A program made the translations under genes and the position numbers. Under the pieces are notes generated by a model. The model was not told the DNA's origin and ran no database searches. It worked only from the letters and a program-made list of their open reading frames with translations. From contig NC_134830.1 in the NCBI RefSeq assembly GCF_004210375.1, positions 168,275,874-168,339,873 on the forward strand: a stretch of 64,000 nt of DNA, given 5' to 3'. This DNA is from Tachypleus tridentatus. Its lineage: Eukaryota > Arthropoda > Merostomata > Xiphosura > Limulidae. This document shows positions 25,301 through 40,300 of the stretch, piece after piece. Position 1 is the first letter of the stretch; the number at the start of each line of letters is the position of its first letter.

Positions 25301-28300
25301 TTAATTAGATCTGGTTAATTTCTATTACCCTGAATTGTTGATTTTGTAACAGTTTATTAGAGTAAAAACCAGATATATATATATATATATATAGGTTTAC
25401 TGGAAAACAAAACAAAAACTTTAAATGCATTTAGGAATTGTTGAATTTATGCAAATTGAACTTTCAAACTGTACAATAGACAAAACTGTGTTTATGCTTC
25501 AAATTAACATTTCCATACACTCTGACTTATCACACTTTGAGTCATACTAACTTTGTAATTTCACAAACATTTCCTTAATACAGAAATTTCATTAATACAA
25601 CTAATCTTGTTTTTGTGTGCAAAAGTTACATACTGTTTGCTACATTTGTCTCCTTATTCTGCTTTGTTATCTATCTTTTCTTTACTACATGTGACATAAA
25701 ATTCCAGTGTCTTTCATTCAAAATCTTATTAAACTACTATTATTTGTTATACCAATTAGTGTCCCATAAAATCTTGGCTAATAATTCATATTTTAACTCT
25801 TTTGTTACAGGTTGAAGGCAGTGTCATCTCGTTTGTTGACTTGCATTCAATATTTTATTCAACTACTATTTTATGAATTTACATAAATAAGTTTAGAATC
25901 AAACTGTAGATCATAATTCAAACTTTAATGTTATATATGAGTTAATTTCTTAATTTAAAATAAAATATTGAAAGACACTTCCAAATACGGATTTCAGTGA
26001 GTCGTGGTATGTTGAATGCAGCACTGTTTAAAATTATCTGCTTGTGATGTGAAAATACTTGGTCTATTGTTTTATGCAAATCAGGAACTCAACTTACCAA
26101 TACTGACAAGCTAGAATATAAAATAAGAACCCCATATCTTTTTATTTTGCTGATATATGGCTTATGTACTAAATCAAACACTGGCCTCATTTACTGCTTA
26201 CATTTTTGGAACCAATTTCGTATATACACTGACTTCAATATATGACGTGAATAACCAATCAACAGCTTAGAATGTTCCCAGAGCAGTTATCTAGGCCATT
26301 TTGATGTTTGAAAGGGCTATCGCGTTCTTTCAATCCAAGATTTAAATGAGGTAGGTTGTGCCTTTAGTCTGCTCAGAGTTTCATATTTTTTTAAAATTGA
26401 AATACATCTTAGTTACTAAATTTAATAAATTATCGTGGAATTCTATGGTATTGGTGTAGTTATTTATGATTTTTTGGTTATTCAATTGTATATACCAATA
26501 CATTTAAAAAATTTGGTTCATATCCTCAATGTGCAAAATTTTGAAAGACTTAGCAACCTGTTTTTAGTAGAAACAAAGTAGAAAGGTCATATTGAGAAGA
26601 TATAATTGTTTGCTTTACTTCTTGATTTATTTTTATATATTTCAAAAAAGTTTAATAATTTATTTATAAATAGTAATAACACTGCACAACAATATTTTTT
26701 CAAAAGTTTTGCTTCGTGAAAAATTTTTGCTGATTGTGACAGGTACCTGGTGGGTATGCACAAATACAGTTTTGGTTTTGCTTCATCACGTAGGAACTCT
26801 GAGAAATAGTTAACTATTTACTGGCAATAACGTATTTAATGGTGAGGGTACCTCCCAGGGAAGATTCTGTTCTTTCGGTTTACCTCCTCTGACATTTAAA
26901 CATTCACCCACGTGCTTGCCGTGCATGGCAACCCATAAAGGGGAGGAGAGGATCCTGGTGGTTGAGAGGTCCAACCCTAACACACCACTTTGGCCTTGAA
27001 TTCCTGTAGACAGGTGGCCTTGGGCTGGGGACCCCCTTTGGTCAATCAACTGGTCCACTTGGGCTAGAGTCAATCAAGTACCATTGTTGGATGTTCTCAA
27101 CAGGTGTTGTGGACATTATATCTGATGCTGGTGTTTGGGTATAGTGCTCTCATGAAACTCTGGCAGGCACTGAAGTTTCCTTTTATTTTATTATGGATCC
27201 TCCAAATAAAAATCTTAATAAAATAGTGAAAAAATAGTCCATAGGTAAATGACCACATTTTGAAGATTCTGAGCAGCAATCTTCAACATCTGTTGTACCT
27301 CATTTTTTATCCTACATTCTCTTTCAGACAAACCTTTAGGGCAAGTGTCTCTCTTTTTCATTCAGAAGGGACTAGAGGGACATGCTGGCTCTCCAAAGTC
27401 AGTAAAAAAGTTTTGATCTGGTGACATATTGGTGGAAACTTCCACATCTCAACACAGTGAACTCCTGTTGCATTCAAAGGCATTTGGGGATATACATATA
27501 GAGGTTACACCTCATGCTACTTTGAATTCATCTTGAGGAGTTATTGTTGAGAGGGATTTGAAGAACATCCCAGAGTCAGAGATTCTCATTAGTTTCTCCA
27601 CCCAAGGAGTTTCTGCAGTGCGGCATATCTCCACTCACAAAGATGGAATTATGGTGCTGACCAGTGTCATCATTCTGACATTTACATCACCACATCTGCC
27701 TGCTACCATCAAGGCAGGTTATCTTAATTGCAGAGTATGGCCATACATTTCAAACCCTCTCTGAAGTTTCCAGTGTCAATGGTTCAGTCACTCGAAGATG
27801 TCATGTTGTGGTTCCTTGATGTGCGCTCATTGCAGCAGCAAAGACCATGATGCCTATGAGTGTGAAACAGACCCTCATTGCATCAGTTGCAATGGCTCTC
27901 ACCCCTCCTACTTTTGTTCTTGCCCTAAATGGTTGGAAGAAAAAGAGGTGCAGCATTTGAAAATGATTCATAACATTACTTATCCTGAGGCTCGAAAATT
28001 GCTGTCCACCACCTCATCTCGGACGTATGCTGCTGCACTTCATTCCACAGCTACTGTGGGAGTGCAGACAGATCTGTCTGTGCCTCCTAAAGAAAGATAC
28101 AGTCACCTTTTGGCAGGTTTCGTTATACAGAAATGACAGGCTGTGTGATGGACGAGTGCATGGAGGGGTGCACTGTTGGTTGATCAGCATGTATCCACCC
28201 TGTCTTTGCCACTTGACACACTCTTGGAGGCTGTAGCGATCTGTGTTTCCTTTGGTTATGCCATCACTGTTTGTTTTCTCTGTCTGTCACCTGGAGAAAC

Positions 28301-31300
28301 ATGATCAATCAATCTTTGATGCTCTCATTGAAAAGTTGCTGTCTCTCCTTTTCATCCTGGGGGACTTTAATGGACATCATCCTCTCTGGGGAAGTGCTGG
28401 TATTGATAGGAGGGGTTGCTCTGTAGAGTGTATGATCTCTAATCACAACCTTTCTCTTTTCTATACAGGTTCTTCTACTTATTTCCATGTGCCTAGTCAG
28501 TCCTTCACTGCTTTGATCTCTCTATTTGCTCTCCTTCATTATTTTCCCATTTTTCATGGAGGGTTGACAATGATCCATGAGGCAGTGATCATTTTCCTAT
28601 AATCTTGAGAGAGACTGGCTGTGGTTGATGCCACCCTCCCCACGTGCCCTGATGGAAGCTGGATCATGCAAACTAGCCCTCTTTTGCTGCTCTCGCAGAA
28701 CTTGATTCGGCCATTGTCTGTAAGCCGTCAATAGATGACTGCATGGCAGCAGTAACTGATTGTATTATACGAGCAGCTGCTCAATGTATTCCTAAAACCT
28801 TGACACACTTTCCACTATATCCTCATCCATGGGGAATCCTGCCTGCCACATGACATAGAAGGCTCAAAAATGGGCCTGGGATACTTTTCATATATATCCC
28901 ACACTCTTGAACCACATCACTTTCCAGCAGGCTTACACACGTGCTCAGTGGGTAAGACATCAAAGCCAGAAGGAATCTTGAATTAAGTTCACAACCAGCA
29001 TATCTTCTAGCACCAGTTCCAAAATCATGGGACAAGATTTGAAAGGTCAGTGGGCACTTCAATTCTGTCCCCTCTCGATCTTGCTCTCTGATGGCCAGAA
29101 AGTAACTGATACCCAGAGCATTGCCAATACTCTAGGTGAAAGCTTTTGCCAGGTATCTAGCATTTCTGCTTCTCTTCCACCCTAGCCATCAATACTTGGG
29201 CAGAGCCATCACCTCTTTCCTTTGAAGCTGATTGTCTCTATGACTATAATCTTCACCTTACACTGGTGGAACTCAAACTGGCCCTTCATCTGTCTGGCAG
29301 TACATTGGTTGGACCTGATGATATACCCTATGAGATGCTGCACCATCTATCACCTGCTTCTTTTGCTATCCTTCTGGTTGTTTTTAACCAGATCTGGCAG
29401 GAGAATATTTTTCCTGATGCCTGACACCAGGTTATTGTTCTGCCTTTCTCCAAGCCTGGGAAGAATCCCAAGATTCCTTCAAACTACCGTCCAGTTGCTT
29501 TTATGAGTTGTTTGTGTAAGACCTTAGAGAGGATGGTTAATGCTCGTCTTGTTTGGTTCGTTGAATCAAACAACCTCCTCTTGCCCGCACAGTGTGGGTT
29601 CCGATGACAGTGCCCCACTGTGAACCACCTGATTCGACTTGAAATGTCAATCAGGGAAGTTTGTCTCAAACTATGACATATTGTATCAATATTCTTTGAC
29701 ATTGAGAAGGCTTATGATACAACATGGAAGTATGGCATTTTGTGAGACCTCCATATATATGGGTTACGTGGCTACTTGCCCATTTTTATTAATTTTTAAT
29801 GGAAGGAGATTCCGAGTTCATGTGGGTTGGACACTTTCCCTTTCTTTTCTACAGGAATTCAGAGTCTCTCAGGGCTGTGTTCTGAGTATCACACTTTTCA
29901 GCATAAACATTAATGCCAACACTGAACAACACCCTCTCACTGTTGCAAATAGGCTCTATGTCGACGACTTTCACATTTCATGTCAGTTGTAGAACATGAA
30001 GTATATTGAGCGGCAACTACAGAATGCCCTCAGTTGTTTACTGAAGTGGACCGCAGGAAACGGCTTTACCTTCCCTCTCTTGTAAACCATTTGCATGTAC
30101 TTTTGCTGCCAATGGGGTATTCACCCTGATCCTGAACTCCGTATCAGTGAAGTTGCTACCTGTGGTCTCTGAGACTAAGTTCTTGGGGCTTATCTTTGAC
30201 TGTAAGCTAACCTTTATACTGCACATAAAGCAGCTATGGGTCAAATGTAAAAGAGCACTGAACATCCTCCATGTCCTCTCTACCACCACTTGGGGAGCAA
30301 ATCGATGTTCTATGCTAAAGATATATTCTACTCTTATTTGATTGAAACTCAACTATGGATCACTGGTCTATGGCTTTGCCAGACCATCGGCCTTAAAGAT
30401 GCTGGACCCCATTCATCATCAAGGGCTTCGGCTCTGCACTGGGGCTTTCTGCAGCTCCCCAGTTCAGAGCTTATACATAGTCTCATGAACCTTCTTTGCA
30501 CCTCTGCCATTTGCAACTATCTTTACTATATGCTTCAAAACTTCATTCCTTACTAAAGCATCCCATTGTGTTTTCCTTCTTCAATGGGCCATGCTTTTTC
30601 AGACCAGACAGTCTGCCATTGCTCCTTTTGGCTTTCATATCCAGGCACAGTTACATGAATTGGGTCTGTCCTTGGATAATATTGCTATATTCACTGGTCA
30701 GTCCATCCTACCATGGCCTCTTACAGTCCCCATTTGTGAGCTATCTTTAAGTAATCTGAGAAAAAGACACTCCTGATTGAAAACACTGTTTGCTATTTGC
30801 TGAACATCTTTCAAGCCATCCTTCCATACCTATTTATACAGAATTTTCGAAATCAGGTGACTGTGTGGGCTCTGCCATGGTTTGTTGTGGTTTGGTGGTT
30901 GTGCACAGAATCCCCTCTACAGCTTTTGTGTTCACTGCTGAACTGTATGCCATTTCTCTTGCCCTGGATCATATAGAAGCTAAGCAGTACTCGAACTGCA
31001 CAATTTATACTGATTCACTTAGTTTTCTACTGGCCCTGGAATTGTTTCATGTTTGTTCACACCCTGTTTTTGCCAATATTCAAAACTAACTGGCCCATTT
31101 CTCTTTAACATCTACTTCTATCCTGTTTTTCTGGATACCGGGCCACGTTGGTATTCGTAGGAACGAGCTTGCCGACACTGCAGCTAAATCTATCTGCTCT
31201 GGTACTATTTCAGCTGTGCCTGTTCCATACATGGACTATAGTTCTCTATTCAAGGTTCAGATCTGTGCCAGCTGGCAGTCAACTTGGAGTGAGCAATATG

Positions 31301-34300
31301 AAAACAAGCTTTTCCAAATAAAACTCTGTATTGGACTTTGGCCGTCTTGTTCCCATAAGGATCAGAAAGAGGAAGTTGTTCTAACTCGACTGAGCATTGG
31401 TCACAGTTTTTAACTCTTTTTTTTTTTTTTTTATCTGGAACTGATGCACCAATGTGTAGTTTGTGTAACACTCAGGTCACAATAAGCCACATTTTACTTT
31501 CATATCATCATTATGATTCACAACGACGGCACCATTTTAAGCATGTTCTGTCCCTAGGTTTGTCCATAACATTAGACAGTGTTATTGGTGATGGTGACAC
31601 TGTCCACCTTAGTAGTGTTTTTAGTTTTTTAAAGGCCATTAATCTTTTTAATGCCATTCAAGTTTTTGAATATATACTTTACATGTTTTTAATGTGGCTC
31701 CCTTTTAAAAATCACAGTTTATCTAGTTCTATTTGAAATTAGAAACTGACTGTAACATTAAGTAACTCCAAACCAGGACTGGAAAGGCCAACTTCAGGTG
31801 ACTGTCGGTGGTTTTTGTACTTACCTGTTAGTCTTCCTGGCGAGTTATAATTATTACAGTCATGCTACAGAAAGTCCTTTACAACTTGAATCACTGTAGT
31901 TTTCCTCTTGATGTTGTAGACTAGATGTAAACATTAGTTTTATGCTATTTATTTATTTTTTAACTCTGTTTTGATTTTACCTTAATTTCCATTTGTGAAT
32001 TTTACTGAATTTACTTTTACCTTTTTACTGGACGTTTGGCACAGATAGCCTAGAAGATAGCCATAAAACACTAAATCAACCAACCAACCAGAGCTTGTGA
32101 GATGGACTTATTAATTCAAACATGAGTAACAAAAACTTTACAATTAATAATTGTTTTATGTATATGAAACTTGTTTAAAATAAATGCTCCAACTAATGAG
32201 CCCTGGTGTTTATTTTTTTCTTTGTGACATTAAAATTGTTGGGTAATTCTCATGTACTAATTTTTGCACGTGTCTCAAATAATACTTTTATTTTCATCAA
32301 TGAGAGGTGTATTTAACTAAAACCTTACATAGGCCTATATCTGAAACTAAATTATTTCTCAGTATTTGACTTATAAGGTTTTTTATGGTAATAAACTTTA
32401 TTTAAAAATATTGTTTGAAAATGTCACAAAGTACTTTCATTAAAAAGAGTTCAGTAGTTTTAGTAAGTTCAACAGTCTTGTAAGTTAGTATGGAGAAGTT
32501 CATGAAATAATATTAACCAAGTATTCAGCTTATTTCTTGTTTTGCGATATGTACAACTGTTTCTCCTAAATTATTATACTTGAAGTCAAGATTTTCTGTA
32601 GCTTTTCGCATATTATCACCACAAATCTTTAGTGAATTTCATGTTAATTCTAACCACTGTAACATTTTAACTCAAATTACTTAAACTCAGTATTTTCAAA
32701 ATTTCTAATGTTTGTTTAGTGTAATTCATGAAGCAACATTTAAAAAATGTTCAAACATTTATTTCTACTCAGCTTCAAGGAGTTTTGTTTGTAAACAATA
32801 AACTTGTCAGTTGTTTTGAATTGTTTCTGCCAATCCAAATGAATAACTATTTTATTTGTTAAGCTTCTATCACAGCTTGAAAGTATATTATCTATTTCAT
32901 GATTTTGAAGTGTGTATCTTATCTTTTTTTTGCCTAGGTTTAGTTACCCTTTTATGATGATTCATTAAGTAATTTGACCATTCATTTATTTTTGAAACAC
33001 TTTTATAAATAATGTTTAAATATGGCTGGAGAAAACAAGAATTACTCTATAATGCAATGTTTTTTTCTGATTGTGAGTTTTGAAAATGTACGTGTTAAAT
33101 TATGTTTGAAAGATATAGAAAGTTTCTCAAAGAGACCAGCCAAGTAGTGGGTAACAAAGAAAACTTTGTAATTAGTTTAACAAATTATTAATAGTTTAGA
33201 GAACATTTTGTTTTAGTCGGGTATAATTAGTTTACATAGACACCTGGTATGTATACAGTATGAAACAAAACTTGCATGACTGGAGATTGCTTAATGGCTT
33301 AGTAAAAGTATGCGGATACCTCATGGTACTGGTTTAGATGAAATGCAGTGCTATTAAATTAAATCTTAAGATGACTTCTTTGACTTTATATGTGTTAGCT
33401 TCTGATTTTTATTTAAAATAGATAACTTATGTTAATAAACATGAGGTATTTTCATTTCCCTCCTCAAAAATCAGATTTTCATTAAATCAGATAAGTACCA
33501 TCAGTAATCAGGTAGTTGTTCTTGATACGTGGTTAGACAGATCAATCAGTTTATGTTAATGATAAATTATTTTTGGAACTTTTAAGTAATGAAATGTTAA
33601 TTTCCTAGATTTAAAAGAAGAACAGTGTACAGATAGTGAAGAAGGAGTTACAAACTTTCAGAGAAAGACTGAACTTTTGAAGGAAGAACCTGATTATAAA
33701 GAGATAGAAATTTCAGAGTGTGACAACAATCTGAACAAACCAACCGTGGAAGAGTCTCTAGAAGTGGCGCTTAAGAGCCTGTCAGACAAAAGAAGATTGG
33801 CTCAAAGACCTGATGATATTGAGGTGGTATTCTCTTTCTCATTTAATTTATTACAATGTGTCATATTAAATGTGTTATCATTGAATCTGATGGGAAAATT
33901 ACCATAGCTTCCCCTTAAGAAAGAATTGTAGTATTCATTATATTAATGTTTTTTAGTAAAAATAAAATTCTATTTAACTCTTTTCATTTAAATATAAGTA
34001 AATTTCTATGCATATTATATTTGTACTTTTTTTTTTTAAATTATATGCATTTTTTTCATTTTTGATGAATTGGTGCAAGGATTTTACAAACTTGAAAAAT
34101 TTCATTACAAAAATTGAAGGAAAGTATAAACTTTATTGCAATCAGAGAATTTATAACTGATTGTGAAAAGTTATAAAATCAGATAACTCTGAGGAATAAG
34201 AATATAGCTGCTTACATTGAGAAAGAAACACATGTTGCAGAAAAACATAGGTGGATAAAAACTATTTTTATACAAGGTACAAGTTTATTTAATGCTGAAA

Positions 34301-37300
34301 GAAAACACACAAAAGAATTATTCATACATTTTATAAAATCAGATTGTTTTTTTTTAAGAATTCAATTTCATAGATTTCATTTTATAATTGAAACATATCC
34401 TTGAAATATTATTTTTGAGGGAATGTGTTTTTTTTCTTAGGTTTTAAAAGTGTTAAAGAAGGTCAAATGAATTGTTTAGTAGCCATTCTTAACTGTATGT
34501 TCCATTCATTAGTTCTATTCATTTCAATAGATTTAGAAAGTGACCTTGCTGGTATTTAAAATAATTGATGCATTTCCACTATAGAAACTCAGTGTTATTA
34601 CTGGCTATTTATTGTTTTATGAAGTTCCAACACGTGCATTATAAAAAAAACGGACTAATATGTTCATTCGTTAAGTTTTCACCTAATAAGCACATTAAAA
34701 TGAAATAATTTCCTAGTTTTTAATCACCTAGTGAATAGTGTATCTAGATTGTTAGTATTATGGGTAACAGTAAATGCCTTTTGGAATGAACCTTTTGAGT
34801 TAGAATGCAAAGAATATAGTTTCTTAAAAACAAGCTTATTTTGTGTGCGTCACTGTTTTAGTTTGCGAGTACTTAGGTTCATGCATTGGTTTTTAATTTT
34901 TAATGAAAGATCACTTTTACCTGTAAAATGTACAATTCTATTTGTGAACACATGCATATACTACTGTATTGTCTAGAAAATGACCAAGGAACAAATTATG
35001 GATGAGAAAATTGCCATCCAAAAGGCTCTGCTAAGGTTTGAGAGCATTCATGGAAGACCTACGCCTATTTCTGACAGAGAGTTGGTTCGCCCACTGTATG
35101 ATCGTTATCGTACTATGAAAAGACTGGTCACAAGGTACAATTTGGTTGGAGGAATTGGAGGAAAAGGAAAAGATTTAGGTTCAGAGTTGCAACCAATTTT
35201 GGAGCATGTAGCTATGGACTTCATATCACCTCAGCCTCGAGAAGAAGGCATGGTGAGTTCGGAACTAAGGATTTACCTGAAAGCACTCAAATAAAAATTA
35301 AAGTTTAGACATTTATAAATTTTATGAACAAATTACATAAACTGAAGGTTTGTTTTTCACATATTTATGTTAATTTGTTCATTTAAGATTCATAATTAGA
35401 GGCATTTTAACTGTAGTTGATAAAATTAATTTATTATATCCAGGTGACTGAAAAGTCCATTTACAAGCAACTAATTCAGAAATGGGATAGGCATGAACGT
35501 AATTATTAGCAATATGAAATCAAGCATTGTATCATCACCAGAATTGTTCCATAGCAAGTTAACATAAATACAGAAGAGGTATTAGGAAAGAAAGTGTTAT
35601 GAAATATAGTTGCAAACAGTCAATACCTGTGTTTAGAATACTGCTCAAATGTGACAAATAGCAATATGACAACATCTTTAAGGTTATTAATTGCTGTTTT
35701 TGATGTATTTGCACAATACCTATACATAAATGAACCTGTAGTCCTCAGCTGCTGATGCTTGTTTCCTACTGCCTGAGGTTCAGGTTTGTTTAACAGCCAA
35801 TTCTCTGGTTGGATTTTGAAAATTTATGACACAGCTCCATACTCAAGGAATGTGGGTATTTATATTTATAACTATTGTTTACGAGAAGTAATTTTGATAA
35901 TTTTGTTTACGTAAAATGTTATATTCATTTGGGGCACATTTTTTTCATTGACATTTTTGGTGTATGACTGATGTTAATAGAATATTCAAGTGGCATGACA
36001 TTGAATGGTTTTAATAATATCGTTGCATGGCAGGCTTACACAACATCTTTAATACCACTGACAATTTTGTTCTGAATTATTTTCCTGTCAGTGGACTTCT
36101 AAATCACCTTGTGCATGTCTTTGTTAAAACTTGTATTTTTGTAAATCTTCTTTGTGAAAGTGAATCTGTTGTACAAAATTTGCTGTAAACCTAGTCTTTG
36201 GTTTCTTTGGTAGGAGAATGTGTTATATGGAAGCATTGAAACTACATTGAAACAGTTTAAAAAATAAATACAATACACCTGAACATTAATGAAACTTTTT
36301 AAATATTTTTTTAGCTTTGTCTTTTTTATGCACCTCTTTTTGTCAAAGTAAGTTCAATACCTTCTACCAGTAACGTCACATTTTGGTCAATTATGTATTA
36401 TTTAAACAGTTTTTTTAGTGAACTTGGTTTTATTCAAAACTCTAATGATAAAACTTAAAGGTGAATTTTACAGAAAAAAGAAAACTTTGCAGTCAAAAGA
36501 ACTACTCATGCTGATTAATTTTGCAGGTTCACATTTTTTATAAAAAAATATGTGCAAATAAATGAAACCTAGAACTTGGTGCAGAAAGAGCCATTTTCGA
36601 GTGGCAATCCGAACGTTTTAGTTTTTACGTTTGCCTCTAGGAAAAGTACTGTGATGTAATAGTTCCCAAACAAACCACCAACACCAGCGTGTTGAATGTA
36701 AATAAACAAGGCCAGTGCATACGAAAAAACAGAGGCAGAGTCTGTTTTGACTTTGTGTTCTGAACAGTGTTGAGTAGTGCCATATCAGTTTGAACCTACT
36801 CTGAACAAACCTAGAACAGTTACTTTTGACACAGATTTGACAAGTTCTAGTGATGAGGGCAGTTCCACGAGCGAGAGTAGTGGAACTGTGAGTGATACTG
36901 ATTGTGCCCAGGCCAGTTGCGAGTTGGTCATACCTCTAGTGGAAGAATGGTAAGCCTAAGTCATGACAACAAATATGGTCTGTATTATTTCACGTGCAAT
37001 TTTAAGCATCTTGAAACCTGTCTATAAATTATTGGTATCACAGGCTGGGTTTTTATTTGTTTATACTTTGTCAACTATGGTAACTAATACTCAGTCCTTC
37101 CACAATCATTGTACCAGGTATTTGAACTTGTCAGAATTGGAGTGATTTTGTCAAGAAGAATGGGGAAAAAAATTAAACCATCCCATAGTGGAAAACTGGT
37201 TAGATTGCAATTTTCAAATTTCACCATACATTTTCCATTTGATTCATGTCAGGACTTTAATTGGGCCACTCCAAGACATTTTCTTTTCTTGAAACCATTC

Positions 37301-40300
37301 CAGTGAAGCTTTGACCTTGTGCTTTGTGTCATTGTTCTGCTGAAATGTGAATTATCTACCCAGTTTTAGATTCTTGGCTGACTCATTTGCCTGTACTTTG
37401 CACCATCGGTCTTCCCTTCAGTGTTGAAAAATTTCATAGTCTGTGCTGATGAGAAGCATCTCCATAACATGGTGTTACTACCATCATACTTGATAGTTGG
37501 AATAGCATTGACTGGTTGATGTTGTATTAGGATTGTGCCTGATATAATACTTTGAATTTATACCACAAAACTCAATTGTTTTGTCTGATCACAAAACCTT
37601 CTTTCACTTGTCTACGGTATAATTTATGTACTTTGTCACAAACTCCATATAAGATCTAAGATGATTCTTTTTTGTAATAATTTATTTCTTGTTACTTGCT
37701 CATATAGGCCAGCTTTATGTAGGGGACTAGCCTGGGATATTGTCAGCATATGAACATTGACTCCCATCTCAGACATGAAACATTACAAATCTTCCAAGGT
37801 CGCTGTAGACTTCCTGGTAGCATCCCTGACCAGTTTCTTGTTTGCCCAACTGTTTAGTTTGGAAGAACAATCTAATCTGGGTAGTAGTTGGATGATACAG
37901 TGCACATTCTATTTCTTAATGAAAGACTTTACTGTACTCAAAGTGATAATTAGTGACTTTGAACTTTTCTTGTAACCTACACTTGAACTGTGCTTTTCTG
38001 CCACTTTATCCTTGATTTGTTTGGAATGATCTTTGGTCTCCATTTACTCTGAAGACATGTTAAACCACTTTGATTACACACACACAGTCTGCTATATTAA
38101 TTTTGTGACCTTTCAAACTAATCCTCTACATTTGAACTGATTTAGGGTTGTCATAGCAAAGGGGTTGAATAGTTATGTAATTAAGAATATTCTAATATTC
38201 TTTGTAAATCTAACTTGCATATATCAGCATTTTTTTAGCTTTCTAAGTTTTGAGTGGGTTGTGTTGTCTAAACATAAAGTTCCATCTGAAAGTCTTGTAA
38301 CTGCAAATTCATATGACAACAGATATAAACTAATGTTCTATTTTCTCTATACCCAGCAATGAATCTGCTGCAAACTGGATAATTTTGGACTTTCTTTTAT
38401 GTGTTATTCCACTTATTACTACTTCTCATATCACATTCTGGAATACTTTTTCCAGTTAATTGGTATAATGTATTCTAAGTTTGACCTTGTTTTGTAATGA
38501 GCAGAATTGCAAAATGTTTGACACCAGGTGAGCAGAACTTGGTGTCATCAAACATTTTACTTAGCAGACTCATTTTATTAATGGTTTCCTATTATATATT
38601 TTTTTTATTAATGTATCTCTTCAGTTTCGCATTGTTTCAAAACTTCAAACATTTGAAATTTTAGCAAATCCTTAAAAATGGTGGAGTATAAGCAAATTGA
38701 TAGGTTTAAATCATTGTCATACAGAACCAGATTTGTGAACTTAACCACGTATAGTTGTTTAATGTAAAACCAGTTTATCTTTATATCTGTTGAACAAAAA
38801 AATTGTTTGTAATTGTAGTGAATATTTTCATTACAGAAATTGTTTATTTATGAATATGAAACTACTTCTGAGGTATTGGTTAAAATACAGTGTTTTTGAC
38901 ATAAATGTAGATTTTGCTGGATGGTTTAGCATATTCTTAGTATCTTGAGTATACCAATTTACCATTTAAGTTAAAAAGTACTATTTTGAAGTTCCAATTA
39001 GAGAAAGTTTACTCAAGATGTGTGAGTAGAACTATATGCGAATGTAAGTAAAGTGTGTATTACATTTGTGCAGAAACTAAAATACAGAGATTTGTATGTG
39101 TATGGGTGTAAGCATTGTTTAATTTTATTTTGGAGCAGGAAGAAGGAAAGGATACTGCCCTTTCCACAGAAAAGCTGGTTCTGCCAGATTCGAAGCCACA
39201 AACTCAAATGAAGTTCCTATCAGTATTGATCCTGTGAACGAACAAGACATTATTGCCCATTCCAAGTCTGATATCCCTCCAAAATATGATAGCTCTAATC
39301 TGCATGAACTTCCTTTGTAAGTAAAAACTATTTAATACAATGCCTGAAACAAAGGAAATGCAAAATAATACTAACAAATTTTAGCATTTATAGGAAAAGT
39401 TAAGAATATGAACTTAGAATATTTTAGTGAACAGTTTGACACAGTGAATACTGAAAATATTAATGTATTGAAATGAATTCCAGTTTTTGTATATTTCTAT
39501 GAAGAAATTGGTTTTCATTTTAAACTTTAGGTATATGATGCAGTGAAATGTATGAAGTTTGTAAGTAACTGAATTAGGTAATAAGAGTTTATAGAGGTGA
39601 AATAAAAAATAATTAGATACAAGATATAGTAAAATGGTCATCTAAAAAAAACAAAATTCTAATTGAAAATTTCATTAAACTAGAAATGTTTTATTATACT
39701 ATGTTTATGTAACAATAATTGGTTTCATTTTGTATTATAGTGGAACCCCTCTAAAACAGCCACCTTTGGGACTGAGACAAACTAGCCTGATTAGAGGGGT
39801 TATGTAAACAAAAAAAGGAATTGTGATTGAATGACCGCTTTCAAAGGGTGACCTAATCTGAAAAGTAGCTGCTTAGAGGGGTTCCACTGTATTTTGTTTT
39901 CAGAGACAGAGCTTTATTTCTCTTTGCAGGGCTGAGTTGCTTTATCAACAGCATCAAGCACGAACAGAGAAAAGAAGGTTACGCAGAGTTTTACGAGGAT
40001 TTGAAGATGATTTTCAAAAGCAGACTGGAAGGTAAAGTTTAAGATTACAATTTTTTGTCTTAAGATTTAAGAAGTTTAAAGTTAAGTGAGAGTAACTTTT
40101 TAGGAAGATACATCTGTAAGTTTGGCCACTGTGCTATATTTGTAAACTTTTTATTGGTGAATTTGAATGGTTATGTTAAACAGTAATGATAAATGATTGT
40201 AAAGTTCTGTATTAGGACAGCTACATTGTTACAGAGATAAAACCTTTTATCTAAAAACCATCTGAATTAATTCATGAAAATTATGTGTTTTGTGAATAAT

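Larger units (their letters stand above)
26800..32095 (+). mobile_element. I/jockey-like non-LTR retrotransposon with RNase H, near full length, inactive
   Basis: Layout: GC-richer 5' UTR (about 26800-27190), ORF1 starting near 27193 with zinc knuckles at 27820-27940, ORF2 with endonuclease (about 28200-28600), reverse transcriptase (about 29220-30350), RNase H (about 30826-31190) and a C-terminal CCHC-type finger (31452-31520). The 3' UTR ends in AACCAACCAACCA at about 32080-32095. RNase H in ORF2 places it with the I group rather than jockey proper. Many stops and frameshifts. Inserted in FAM13 intron 13 in sense orientation, explaining that intron's 8.4 kb length. Confidence 0.88.

Noticed and set aside
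27097..27279. minus-strand frame in the LINE 5' region
   Set aside because: The plus strand here is the LINE 5' UTR and ORF1 start; the minus frame has no recognisable content.
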